21,771 bases of DNA from Calditrichota bacterium (GCA_024275555.1 JAJRYW010000228.1:1-21771), one strand, 5' to 3'; positions 1 through 8,500 are shown, counted from the first letter of the stretch. The notes: generated by a model from the sequence alone, not told the origin. Translations and numbers: made by a program.

Positions 1-1
1 A

Positions 2-496
2 ATCCGGGCCGGGCTGGAAAGTTTCAGCGGCATCCGGCGGCGGTTTGAGCTAAAGGCCGATGTGCAGGATATTATGGTTATCGACGACTATGGCCATCAC
101 CCCACCGAGATCCGGGCAACCTTGAGCGGGGCCCGGCAGGGATGGCCGGAACGGCGGATTGTGGCGATATTCCAGCCGCACTTGTATTCCCGCACCCGCG
201 ACTTTTATAAGGATTTTGCCCGCGCCTTTTTTGATGCGGATTTGGTTTACATTACCGATGTGTTTCCGGCCCGGGAAGCCCCCATCGAGGGCGTCTCCGG
301 CAAGCTGATTGCCGATGCAGCCGCGGCCATGGGCCATAAGCAGGTAGTTTATATTCCGGATAAGGAGAAGGTCGCAGAACAGGTTTTCCCGGAGCTAAAA
401 CCGGGAGACATGGCCGTCATCATTGGGGCGGGGGACGTCTGGAAAATTGCCGATAAGTTGGCGGAGTTGCTGAGCGCCTCAGCAGAAGGGAAGTGA
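2..496 (+). CDS. murC: UDP-N-acetylmuramate--L-alanine ligase, C-terminal part (partial)
   Basis: This is the last ~164 codons of MurC, the cytoplasmic ATP-dependent ligase that adds L-alanine to UDP-MurNAc in peptidoglycan precursor synthesis. The frame is open from base 2 and the 5' end lies outside the window. The first visible residues (AGLESFSGIRRRFEL) and the following DDYGHHPTEI are the classic junction between the Mur-ligase central and C-terminal domains. IFQPHLYSRTRDF, the acidic DVFPAREAPIEGVSG stretch and the closing VIIGAGDVWKIADKL match the C-terminal Rossmann-like domain of the family. A GTG at base 62 lies inside this conserved region and is not a real start. The stop (TGA, 494-496) sits just before murB, as in a standard dcw operon. 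Identification is firm; only the truncation by the window edge limits it. Confidence 0.95.
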   Translation: MRAGLESFSGIRRRFELKADVQDIMVIDDYGHHPTEIRATLSGARQGWPERRIVAIFQPHLYSRTRDFYKDFARAFFDADLVYITDVFPAREAPIEGVSGKLIADAAAAMGHKQVVYIPDKEKVAEQVFPELKPGDMAVIIGAGDVWKIADKLAELLSASAEGK

Positions 497-501
497 TCAG
501 C

Positions 502-1530
502 ATGTTGGATGATATACTTGTTGAAGTTTCGCCAAAAATGTACGATAATATGGGATTATCCGAAGACGACGTGGAACCATTAAAAATACAAAAATTTACC
601 GAATTCCTGGAACGGGAATTTCCCGATAACTGTCAGCGCAACCAGCCCCTGGGGCCCTTTACCAGCTACCGGGTCGGCGGCCCGGCAGCCGCTTTGATGA
701 CCCCGCACACCCAGGAGGAGTTGGAGCGCCTGGTTCGCCTGTGCCGGGACAAAGAGATCCCCTGGTTTGTGCTGGGCGAGGGGGCTAATATCCTGGTGCA
801 TGATCACGGATATGCCGGGATAGCGATATCGCTGAAACAGTGCTGTTCCCGCCTCTTCCACCAGGATGGGCTGCTCTACGCCGGCGCCGGCGTCGCGGTT
901 CGGGATTTGGTCCGCTATTGCGAGGTACACGGTTTGGCCGGGCTGGACTATATGTCCGGCATTCCCGGCACGGTGGGCGGGGCCCTGGTGATGAACGCCG
1001 GCGCTTTTGTGGGCGAAATCGGCGACCGGGTCGTGCGCATCGAGGCGCTCAACGAAAGCGGCCAGCGGGTGCAGCTATCCCGCGAGGAAGCCCGCTTCGG
1101 TTATCGCCGCGCTGACGGCCTGGTTGGCAAGTTGCTGTTAGGCTGCTGGATAGTGGTCGATCCGGGCGACCCGGCCGAACTGAGCCGGGCCCGGGAAGCT
1201 TACCTGAAACGCCGCGCCGAAAAACAGCCCCTGGAATATCCTTCCTGCGGAAGCGTCTTCAAACGTCCCCCGGGAGATTACGCCGGCCGGTTGATCGAGG
1301 CGGTCGGGGCCAAAGGACTTACCGTCGGCGGGGCCAAAGTGTCCGAGAAACATGCCAATTTTATTGTCAATTTTAACAATGCCTCCGCCCGGGATATTTA
1401 CGAGCTGATCTGCCGGGTTCAGGAAATGGTCTACCGGCAATTCAAGGTGTGGCTGGAGTTGGAAGTGCGCCTGATCGGTTTTCCGCCGGAAGATGTGCAG
1501 CGGGTGAAGGGAGTGCAAGATGGGGCGTAA
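502..1530 (+). CDS. murB: UDP-N-acetylenolpyruvoylglucosamine reductase
   Basis: FAD/NADPH-dependent reductase making UDP-MurNAc from UDP-GlcNAc-enolpyruvate in the cytoplasm. Visible family motifs are TSYRVGGPAA and VLGEGANILV (FAD-binding domain), SGIPGTVGGALVMNAGAF, FGYRRAD with the conserved arginine, SCGSVFKRP with the catalytic serine, and GAKVSEKHANFIVN; the acidic LELEVRLIG end should hold the catalytic glutamate. There is a ~45-residue N-terminal lead before the FAD domain, slightly long for the family. I chose ATG 502 because GGGAAG at 488-493 is about 8 bases upstream; GTG 493, overlapping the murC stop as GTGA, is in frame but would be too close to that ribosome site. The 3' end overlaps ftsQ by 11 bases, suggesting translational coupling. 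Confidence 0.95.
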   Translation: MLDDILVEVSPKMYDNMGLSEDDVEPLKIQKFTEFLEREFPDNCQRNQPLGPFTSYRVGGPAAALMTPHTQEELERLVRLCRDKEIPWFVLGEGANILVHDHGYAGIAISLKQCCSRLFHQDGLLYAGAGVAVRDLVRYCEVHGLAGLDYMSGIPGTVGGALVMNAGAFVGEIGDRVVRIEALNESGQRVQLSREEARFGYRRADGLVGKLLLGCWIVVDPGDPAELSRAREAYLKRRAEKQPLEYPSCGSVFKRPPGDYAGRLIEAVGAKGLTVGGAKVSEKHANFIVNFNNASARDIYELICRVQEMVYRQFKVWLELEVRLIGFPPEDVQRVKGVQDGA

Positions 1531-2281
1531 GAAATCCTCAAAAAGCTGGTTTTATCCCACTCCTAAACAGGCCCTGGTCTGGGTGATGATCGCCCTGGGC
1601 GCTTACGGCGTCTTGCGGCTGGGGAATTACCTGATGTACGGCAGCCGGTTTTTTGAGGTAGAGCGGGTGGAAGTTACCGGAAACCGTTATATTCATACGG
1701 AGGAAATTCTGCAGGCCGCCCAATTGGATACTGACCAGCCTTTATTTAAGGTGGATGTTCAGCAGATTAGCGCGCGGGTGCTGGAAAACCCCTACATCCT
1801 CGGCGTCAGTGTTTCCCGGATTATGCCGGCTACTTTGCTGATTGATGTGCAAGAGCGGGAACCGCTTTTCTACGTGGTGGATAAATCGATTTTTATGGTG
1901 GATCCGGATGCGACCATTCTTAAGAAATTACCGGATATGGCCATCAGCCGGCATCCCATTGTAACCGGAAAGACGGCGGCGGATTTTCAGCAAGACAGCA
2001 CCCTGCTCCGGGAGGTGGTGGGGCTGGTGAAGAAAATCGGGGAGGTGGATAAGCAACTGTTTAATTTTATTTCCGAGATTGATATCGGCGAAGACCGCGG
2101 CCCGGAACTGGTGCTTATTCACGGCGCCGCCCGGGTGATCCTGGGCGAAGAAGCGCACTACCAGCGGCTCTATGTGCTGAAGGAGTTCCTGAACCGCGCC
2201 CCGATTGTGGAACAGTTGCCCAATATCCGGCGGATTGATCTGCGGTTTGCCAATCGAATTGTAGTACAAAAAAAAGCATAA
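1520..2281 (+). CDS. ftsQ: Cell division protein FtsQ/DivIB (POTRA domain)
   Basis: A 253-residue bitopic membrane protein of the divisome. A short basic cytoplasmic tail (MGRKKSSKSW) is followed by one membrane segment (about residues 19-40). Then comes a POTRA domain recognisable from FFEVERVEVTGNRYIHTEEI, the PLFKVDV stretch and NPYILGVSVSRIMPATL, with the FtsQ-type EREPLFYVVD continuation. In known systems FtsQ links early Z-ring proteins to the septal peptidoglycan synthases through FtsL/FtsB. The start ATG has GGGAG six bases upstream inside the murB end. The position between murB and ftsA is the textbook dcw order, but no ddl gene lies between murB and ftsQ. Overall sequence of FtsQ is poorly conserved, so the call rests on architecture plus synteny, which agree. 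Confidence 0.9.
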   Translation: MGRKKSSKSWFYPTPKQALVWVMIALGAYGVLRLGNYLMYGSRFFEVERVEVTGNRYIHTEEILQAAQLDTDQPLFKVDVQQISARVLENPYILGVSVSRIMPATLLIDVQEREPLFYVVDKSIFMVDPDATILKKLPDMAISRHPIVTGKTAADFQQDSTLLREVVGLVKKIGEVDKQLFNFISEIDIGEDRGPELVLIHGAARVILGEEAHYQRLYVLKEFLNRAPIVEQLPNIRRIDLRFANRIVVQKKA

Positions 2282-2300
2282 GAGAAGGAAGCGACAGGGT

Positions 2301-3533
2301 ATGGAAGGTAGAATTTTGACAGGTCTGGATATCGGCACAACCAAGATTTGTGCCGTGGTAGTTAAGGAAGATCTGGATGGACGCTTAAATGTGGTCGGTA
2401 TTGGAAGCTCTCCCTCTTACGGGCTTCGTAAAGGGGTAGTTGTCAATATCGATAAGACGGTGAGCGCTATCCAGGCGGCGGTTGAGGAAGCCCAAACGAT
2501 GGCCGGGGTGGAGATCGAATCGGTCTTTGTCGGTATTGCCGGGGATCATATTCGCTCGATCAACAGCAAGGGGATGGTGGGCGTTTCCCGGGATGATCAT
2601 GAAATTATCCCCGAGGATGTGGAACGCGCCATCAACGCCGCCAAAGCGCTGGCCCTGCCGATTGACCGGGAGATTATCCATGTGATTCCCCAGGAATTTA
2701 TCGTGGATGATCAGGACGGCATCCCCGACCCGGTGGGGATGAGCGGGGTGCGCCTGGAAGTGGAGGTGCACATTGTCACCGCCGCGGTAACCTCGGCGCA
2801 GAATATTGTGCGCAGCGTGCAACGGGCCGGCTACGATGTGGAAGAGATCATCCTGGAGCCCTTAGCTTCCAGCCTGGCCGTGCTGGATGATGATGAGCGC
2901 ACCCTGGGCGTGGCCATCCTGGATATCGGCGGGGGCACCTCGGATATCGCCATGTTTTTCGACGGCCATATCCAGCACACCTCGGTGGTGGCCCTGGGAG
3001 GCACCCATGTCACCAACGATATCGCCATCGGGCTGCGCACCCCGCCGGATCACGCCGAGGAGATTAAGCTGAAGTACGGCACCACCTTGCGGGAAAGCAT
3101 CGGCGAAAACGACACCATCATGGTGCCGGGGGTGGGCGGCCGGCCGCATCGCACCATCTCCAAATCGGTGCTGGTGGACATCATCGCCCCGCGCATGGAG
3201 GAAATATTGACGCTGTCTTATCAGAAAATGAAAAAATCGGAATTGCTGGACGTGATGGCTGCCGGGGCGGTAATTACCGGGGGCGCCGCGCTGCTGGACG
3301 GCACGGCCGAGTTAGCCGAAAAAATCTGGGGTATGCCGGTGCGCCTGGGCGTTCCCAAGCACCTGGGCGGTTTAACCGACACCGTGCAAAGCCCCATCTA
3401 CAGCACCGCGGTGGGATTGTGCCTCTACGGGGCCATCTATCACAACGAAGGAATCTTTTCTCACTCGCAGAGCGGGAAACTCTGGGATGACGTCCTGGGG
3501 AGTTTTACCAAGTTTTTTAAACGGTTTTTCTGA
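2301..3533 (+). CDS. ftsA: Cell division protein FtsA
   Basis: Actin-like ATPase (410 residues) that tethers FtsZ filaments to the membrane. The nucleotide-binding signatures are visible in order: phosphate-1 LTGLDIGTTKICAVV near the N-terminus, phosphate-2 AILDIGGGTSDIAMF around residue 205, and the adenosine motif VITGGAALLDG around residue 320. The SHS2-type 1C domain falls between. The last residues (LGSFTKFFKRFF) form an amphipathic, basic-aromatic helix, the known membrane-targeting sequence of FtsA. The start ATG is preceded by AGAAGGAAG. It lies 19 bases after ftsQ and 52 bases before ftsZ, so co-transcription is likely. Length and motifs are those of a complete, functional protein. 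Confidence 0.97.
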   Translation: MEGRILTGLDIGTTKICAVVVKEDLDGRLNVVGIGSSPSYGLRKGVVVNIDKTVSAIQAAVEEAQTMAGVEIESVFVGIAGDHIRSINSKGMVGVSRDDHEIIPEDVERAINAAKALALPIDREIIHVIPQEFIVDDQDGIPDPVGMSGVRLEVEVHIVTAAVTSAQNIVRSVQRAGYDVEEIILEPLASSLAVLDDDERTLGVAILDIGGGTSDIAMFFDGHIQHTSVVALGGTHVTNDIAIGLRTPPDHAEEIKLKYGTTLRESIGENDTIMVPGVGGRPHRTISKSVLVDIIAPRMEEILTLSYQKMKKSELLDVMAAGAVITGGAALLDGTAELAEKIWGMPVRLGVPKHLGGLTDTVQSPIYSTAVGLCLYGAIYHNEGIFSHSQSGKLWDDVLGSFTKFFKRFF

Positions 3534-3585
3534 GTAGGGAGAAAACATTGATAAAAAGTTCTTCATCATTTGAAAGGAGGCATGT

Positions 3586-4440
3586 ATGGCCATTGAGTTC
3601 GACGAACGAGCTGAAATGAATGCCAAACTAAAAGTAGTTGGTGTTGGCGGCGCCGGAGGCAATGCCATTAACACCATGGTATTGGCAGGGTTATCCGGGG
3701 TTGATTTTATTGCTATCAACACCGACGCCCAATCGCTGGAGCAAAACCAGGCTCAACATCGTATTCAGGTTGGCAAGCAGCTAACCCAGGGATTAGGCGC
3801 AGGGGCGAATCCGGAGATCGGCCGGCAGGCCCTGGAAGAGGATCTCGAAGAGGTTCGCAAAGTTCTGGGCGGGGCGGATATGGTGTTTGTCACCGGCGGG
3901 ATGGGCGGCGGCACCGGCACCGGGGCGGCGCCCCTGGTGGCCCAAATCGCCAAAGAAATGGGAGCGCTGACGGTCGGCATTGTCACCAAGCCCTTCAATT
4001 TTGAGGGGCTGAAGCGCATGCAGCGCGCCGAACAGGGCATCCAGGAAATGCGCAAGAGCGTGGATACGCTGATTGTTATTCCCAACCAACGCCTCTTTGC
4101 CGTGGTGGATAAATCCACCCCGCTGCTGGATGCGTTTAAGGTCGCGGATGACGTGCTGCTGCACGCCACCAAAGGAATTTCCGATCTCATCACCGTGCCG
4201 GGATTAATTAACCTGGACTTTGCCGATGTACGCACGATCATGTCGGAAATGGGCGATGCGCTGATGGGAACCGGCTATGCCAAAGGCGAAGGCAAAGCTA
4301 TTCAGGCCGGTCAGCAGGCCATCTCCAGCCCGTTGCTGGAAGGCGTGTCGATTCGGGGCGCCCGGGGCGTGCTGGTCAACATCACCGGCGGAGCGGATAT
4401 GTCCCTGTACGAGGTCAGCGAAGCCACCCAGATTATTTAA
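3586..4440 (+). CDS. ftsZ: Cell division GTPase FtsZ, ending early at an in-frame TAA
   Basis: Tubulin-like GTPase forming the Z-ring. An excellent AAAGGAGG (3573-3580) lies five bases before the ATG. The GTPase domain is complete: VVGVGGAGGNAIN, INTDAQSLE, the tubulin signature GGGTGTGAAP, the T5/H7 region VIPNQRLF and the synergy loop NLDFADVRTIM. The frame stops with TAA at codon 285, in the middle of the C-terminal subdomain after SLYEVSEATQII. The same frame continues beyond the stop with perfectly conserved FtsZ sequence (next entry). The product as written, 284 residues, lacks about a quarter of a usual ~390-residue FtsZ, including the tail that binds FtsA. Because ftsZ is normally essential, a sequencing or assembly error, a strain-level nonsense allele, or readthrough are the options; the sequence alone cannot separate them. 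Confidence 0.93.
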   Translation: MAIEFDERAEMNAKLKVVGVGGAGGNAINTMVLAGLSGVDFIAINTDAQSLEQNQAQHRIQVGKQLTQGLGAGANPEIGRQALEEDLEEVRKVLGGADMVFVTGGMGGGTGTGAAPLVAQIAKEMGALTVGIVTKPFNFEGLKRMQRAEQGIQEMRKSVDTLIVIPNQRLFAVVDKSTPLLDAFKVADDVLLHATKGISDLITVPGLINLDFADVRTIMSEMGDALMGTGYAKGEGKAIQAGQQAISSPLLEGVSIRGARGVLVNITGGADMSLYEVSEATQII

Positions 4441-4761
4441 GACGAAGACGGCGAAGACGCAAATGTCATCTTTGGGGCGGTAATCGACGAGAACCTGACC
4501 GATGAAATTTTTATTACGGTGATTGCCACCGGCTTTAGCGCCGAGGCCAAGAGCGCCCGGCCGGCGCCCAAGAGTGAGCGGGTCGCCGCTGCTTCTTCCC
4601 GGCAACTGGATTTGCCCACCTTTCTGCGGGAGAAGAAGAAAAAGACCGAGGAGACTCAAGTTACTCCCCCGGTTTCGATCCAGCGGGAGGACGACCTTCA
4701 TTTGGACGACGATATCGACGATCTGGATATCCCCACTTTTCTGCGTAAGCAGATGGATTGA
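4441..4761 (+). pseudogene. ftsZ: Continuation of ftsZ after the in-frame TAA (C-terminal part)
   Basis: Reading straight on from the TAA in the same frame gives DEDGEDANVIFGAVIDENL and then TDEIFITVIATGF, which aligns without gap to the FtsZ C-terminal subdomain; the stop occupies exactly one alignment column. It is followed by a variable linker and the acidic end DDDIDDLDIPTFLRKQMD, ending at TGA. There is no in-frame ATG; the only nearby in-frame start-like codon is GTG 4519 inside the conserved ATGF strand, and I see no ribosome site there. The segment carries two copies of the FtsZ tail motif: LDLPTFLR (codons 341-348) and LDIPTFLR (codons 380-387). Conservation to the last codon implies selection until very recently, or that the stop is not real. 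Confidence 0.85.
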
Positions 4762-4823
4762 TCGCTGCGGCAACGATTGGGTTCGCTTGACAGGTTCTAT
4801 GCTTTTTCCGAGACTGCGCTTGC

Positions 4824-4845
4824 AAAAAAAGGCTTCTCCGAAGCC
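4824..4845 (-). terminator. Rho-independent terminator read on the minus strand
   Basis: On the minus strand the sequence is GGCTTC-GGA-GAAGCC followed by seven T. On the plus strand the hairpin has the A-run in front and no T-run behind, so it would serve a leftward transcript. No credible minus-strand gene lies upstream of it, so it may end an RNA from the ftsZ-kinase gap or be a leftover. Shape is clear; function is inferred. Confidence 0.55.
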
Positions 4846-4855
4846 GTTGATCTAC

Positions 4856-4920
4856 GATTTACGAATAGCGATTTACGATTTGAAATTCAATCGTCATTCG
4901 GAAATCGCCAATCGGAAATC
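4856..4920. repeat. Symmetrical intergenic element with 14-bp internal periodicity
   Basis: GATTTACGA occurs at 4856 and 4870 (period 14) and CGGAAATC at 4899 and 4913 (also period 14). The right half, reverse-complemented, begins GATTTCCGATTGGCGATTTC and aligns to the left half GATTTACGAATAGCGATTTA with a few substitutions, so the whole is an imperfect inverted repeat of two direct-repeat pairs. It resembles a dispersed REP-like intergenic element or a cluster of protein-binding sites; which of these cannot be told from one copy. Confidence 0.5.
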
Positions 4921-4928
4921 ATTCTTAA

Positions 4929-4976
4929 AATCGACAATCCCGGCCGGCCGGGAGTCGATTGAAACCCCGAAAGGGG
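4929..4976. other. Two adjacent strong hairpins
   Basis: Hairpin one (4929-4960) has outer arms AATCGAC/GTCGATT closing the perfect 16-bp palindrome TCCCGGCCGGCCGGGA (4938-4953). Four bases on, CCCC-GAAA-GGGG (4965-4976) is a second hairpin with a GNRA-type tetraloop. No T-run follows either, so they do not look like intrinsic terminators. They lie between the 14-bp-period element and a TATAAT box. Confidence 0.5.
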
Positions 4977-4977
4977 C

Positions 4978-5146
4978 TATAATTACTATCAAGTAATGCA
5001 AGTCTTACAAAGATGGATATTGGAAGATGTACCGGCAGGGAATGACCGGGAAAGGGCCGGCTGCCCTCTCATGCCTCTTTTCTACAACGGAAGAACAGGT
5101 GAGACCGATTCCTTGCTGCACGGGCAACAGGGGATCGGTCTCTTTT
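4978..5146 (+). ncRNA. Possible small structured RNA (candidate)
   Basis: A TATAAT at 4978-4983 could be a -10 box, though only a weak -35 (TCGATT, spacing 17) precedes it. Downstream, within about 160 bases, there are three foldable units: GGCAG (5034-5038) with CTGCC (5061-5065) enclosing CCGG/CCGG; CTCA-tg-CCT (5067-5075) with AGG-TGAG (5097-5103); and the terminator stem at 5101-5146, which competes with the second unit. The competition between units two and three is the pattern of an attenuator. No known RNA family (4.5S, 6S, tmRNA, RNase P, common riboswitches) could be recognised. No gene follows within 390 bases, so a free RNA is more likely than a leader. Confidence 0.3.
5101..5146 (+). 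terminator. Intrinsic terminator-like hairpin
   Basis: GAGACCGAT (5101-5109) pairs perfectly with ATCGGTCTC (5134-5142); inside it CC/GG and TTGC/GCAA extend the helix. TTTT (5143-5146) follows directly. The T-run is short, so efficiency is uncertain. Confidence 0.5.
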
Positions 5147-5542
5147 GGTAAAACGGCTTGAGCGGTCCGATAGGATTGGCGCGACGCCCGGCATGGCGTT
5201 TCTGCCGCCCCGCCGGCGTTACAGGGAAGAGGCAATCGAAAAAAAATATGATATCGCATCCTTGCTCCAAATTGAAAAAATCCTTGCCGGTGCTATTGTT
5301 TTGGAAAACAATGCCGAAAACGGTGATAGGCAAATTGAATTGCCGTCAGTAGTAAGACCATCGGTTTTGTCGCCGCCTTTCCAACACTTTAAATATCCTG
5401 TCGGGTTGACAGCACGCATAAAGACATGGTACACATGGAGTCACTCCTGTATCGGAGCGGCCTCCGGATCATAAAGCCCTGTTGGTGTTAAATCAGTACG
5501 GATTAATCTGGTTTTGCGGATCTAAATGGAGTTTGTCTACGC
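5147..5542. other. Gap upstream of the hybrid kinase; no convincing gene
   Basis: Nearly 400 bases before the kinase ATG. Open frames on both strands are under 110 codons, lack ribosome sites and show no recognisable motif. The left part (to ~5220) is GC-rich, the right part AT-rich. TTGACA at 5406-5411 with TACACA at 5430-5435 (spacing 18) is a plausible kinase promoter giving a ~100-base leader. GGCAA-attgaa-TTGCC near 5329-5344 is a small hairpin. The start ATG of the kinase has only a distant GGAG. Confidence 0.4.
5406..5435 (+). promoter_or_regulatory. Candidate sigma-70-type promoter of the hybrid kinase
   Basis: A perfect TTGACA (-35) is followed 18 bases later by TACACA, which matches TATAAT at 3 of 6 positions. 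It points toward the kinase, whose ATG lies at 5543. No other sequence in the gap has a better -35. Inference only. Confidence 0.3.
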
Positions 5543-8500
5543 ATGTTACTTGCAAGCATATTCAGAATTGTGGTTGTCCTCGCAGCATCGTTTCTTTTCA
5601 TTTATTTAGTTCATAACATTTCGCGGCATCGAATCAAGGGCCTTCAGGAAGCGGCAGGAGGGCTTTTGCTTATCCTGGCCAATTCGGTCCTGGGAATTAT
5701 TTTCCACGGCCCTCTCAGCGAGATTATCCCGAATCCGGAAATTCTGAACAGAATAGGCCTGATCACCGGCTACCTTATTCAGCCGCTGGGACTGGTGCTT
5801 TTGCTGGTTGGGGTTTTTCGGGTAATCCAGTCGCTCAAACAGAACTGGAGTCCCAATTTTCATTCCCTGGTGGAGAGTTCCACGGTTGGCGTATACCTGA
5901 TCCAGGAAGGGCGTTTTTGCTACGTGAATAAACGTTTTGCCGAAATGTTCGGTTATACGGTGCATGAACTGATCGGAACCGAATTTCTTAAGACGGTTTC
6001 CCCGGATGTGCACGAATTTGTTCAAAAAAAGATTGAAGAGCGGTTGGTTGATCCGAGTATAACCGCTCCTTTTGAGTATTGCGCCGTTGGCAAGGACGGG
6101 CGGGAGTTTAGTGTGGAAGTCTACGGCAGCATGATAAAACATGAAGGCCGCCCGGCCTTGCAGGGAACCGTGCTGGATATCTCCGTCTCGGAGCTGATGC
6201 AGAAGAGCCTGGCCGATCAGGAAGCGCAGTTCCGCCATTTAATAGAGATCAGCCCCGATGCGATTTTAATCCATATTGATCAGCGCGTGCAGTTTGTCAA
6301 TTCCGCGGCGGTACAATTGCTGGGGTACGCTTCCAAGCAGGAGGTGATGGGGCGAAATATTTTGGGATTTTTCCCGGCGGATCAGCGTCTGGTGGTTTCC
6401 AAGCGTATGGAAAATTTATTGAATTCCGGGGAACGCGGTCCGCTGGTCGAGGAACGAATCCGGCGCAGCGACGGGGAACTGTGTGATGTGGAACTGGTGG
6501 ATTTGCCGGCCCGGTTTAGAGGCAAAAAGGCCATCCAGACCGTAATGCGGGATATCTCCGAAAAGAAGGAAGCCCAATCGCTCCTGAACGGGCAAAAACG
6601 GATATTGGAACTTCTGGCGCGGGGAATATCGCTTTCGGATGTGTTAAACGAGCTGGTGCTGTTTATCGAAAACCACGGCGCCGATATGACCTGCGTCATC
6701 ATGTTGGTCGACGACAATCGCCTCGATTTGCGGGTCTGGGCGTCGCCGAATTTGCCGGAGCATTATCAGAAAGCGATTGACGGGTTGCACATCGGTCCCA
6801 TGCAGGCCAGTTGCGGGGCGGCAGCCTTCCGGGGCGAAATGGTGATCAGTTCCGATATTGAACGGGAAGAAATTTGGGATGGATACCGCCGCGCGGCCCT
6901 GGAAGCCGGTTTCCGGGCCTGCTGGTCTGCTCCCATCCGCTCCCGGAGCGGGGCCGTTTTGGGAACTTTTGCCATGTACTTTTCGGAAGTTCGGGTGCCC
7001 ACGCTGGCCGAACTGGATTTGCTGGAAGTGGCCACGGATATGGCCGGCATTGCCCTGGAAAAAAGCGTCCAGGAGCAGGAGCGACGCAAGAACGAAGCCC
7101 GTTATCAGCACTTGTTTAATGCCTTGAACGACCTGGTGTTTGTCTATCGCCTGGACCCGGAACGGCAACCTACCAATTTTATCGAAGTGAATGAGTTGGC
7201 CTGTAAACGCCTGGGGTATAAAAAAGATAGCCTGCTGGAGATGTCGCTGGCAGATGTGGTGACTCCCGACACCCTGGAAAAAATCAGCCGGCAGCAATGG
7301 GGCGGCTCCCCGGGGCTGATCGAAGGCCGTTGTGTCTGCCAGAACGGCATGACCATTCCGGTGGAGTTAAACAGCCATCACTTTTATTTCAACGGCCAGG
7401 AGCACATGCTCTCTATTGTCCGGGACATCAGCGAACGCCGGGCCGCCGAGCAGGAATTGGCCCGGAGCGAAGAGCGTTTCCGGTCCCTGGTGCAAAATTC
7501 GTCTGATATCATTTCCGTGCTCAGCAGCAACGGAGAGATCACTTACCTCAGTCAGTCGGTGTCAAAAATCCTGGGTTATACGGAAACCCAATTAAACGGC
7601 CGGAAGGTGTTCGACCTTCTTCATCCTGAGGACGTCCCGATTGTCGAGCAATACTTGCGGGCGCTGCTTGATCAGCCCGAGGCGAAACTGAGCGCCATAG
7701 AATATCGTATCCGCGACGCACACAAGAACTGGATTTGGCTGGAATCCACCGGCAGCAATCAATTGGGAAACCCGGTAATAGCCGGCATTGTGATTAACTC
7801 GCGGAATATCTCGGAACGCAAACAAATTGAACGGGCGCTGCGGGAGAGCGAGGAGCGCTTCCGGACTATCTTCGAGGAAAGCGGCATCGGCATTGCCCTG
7901 CTCCGGCCGGATGGACAGGTGTTCGAGTGCAATCCCACCTTCCGCAAGATGTTTAAGTATAATGAAGCGCAGGCGCTGGTTTTATCTTTTAATGATATTG
8001 TCTACCCGGAGGATGAACAGCTAACCGTGGAAAACCTGATGGTCTCGCTGGAGAGCGGCGCCGAGGTCTATAAATTAGACGGCCGCTTTATCTGCCGGGA
8101 TCATGAAATGGTCTGGGGTCGCTTAACCGCCTCGCAAGTAAAAGATTCCGAGGAAAACGCCCAGTTTGTGGTCTGTATGATCGAAAATATTACCGAGCAG
8201 GTTCTGGCTCGCCAGGCGCTTCAGAACAGCGAAGAGAAGTACCGCATGCTCTTCAACGGCGGCAACGATGCCGTGTTCGTGTACCGGCTCGGCCAGGATA
8301 ATCGCCCCGGAAACTATATTGAAGTCAATGATGTGGCCTGCAAACGCCTGGGATATTCCCGGGAGGAATTGCTGCAGGCCTCGCCGGCAACAATTTATGC
8401 GCCGCATCAATTATATAAGCTGCATGATATGGTCTCAACCATGCGGGTGAAGCGTCATGCCCTGATCGAGGCGACCTTCATGGGGAAAAACGGCCACGAA

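Noticed and set aside
4787..4792. TTGACA as a promoter -35 just after ftsZ
   Set aside because: No -10-like hexamer 16-19 bases downstream.
4957..4965. GATTGAAAC, resembling the 3' end of many CRISPR repeats
   Set aside because: Single occurrence, part of a hairpin; no repeated spacer structure anywhere in the window.
5329..5400. GGTGATAGGCAAA...TTGCC region as a cyclic-di-GMP riboswitch before the kinase
   Set aside because: Lacks the GCAAACC and ACGCAAAGCC core arrangement; only a small hairpin remains.
5219..5434. 71-codon minus-strand frame that could use the leftward terminator at 4824
   Set aside because: No ribosome site or motif, far from the terminator, low-complexity composition.
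5145..5474. 109-codon open frame on the plus strand before the kinase
   Set aside because: TTG start just after a terminator T-run, no ribosome site, no recognisable motif; the opposite strand is equally open.
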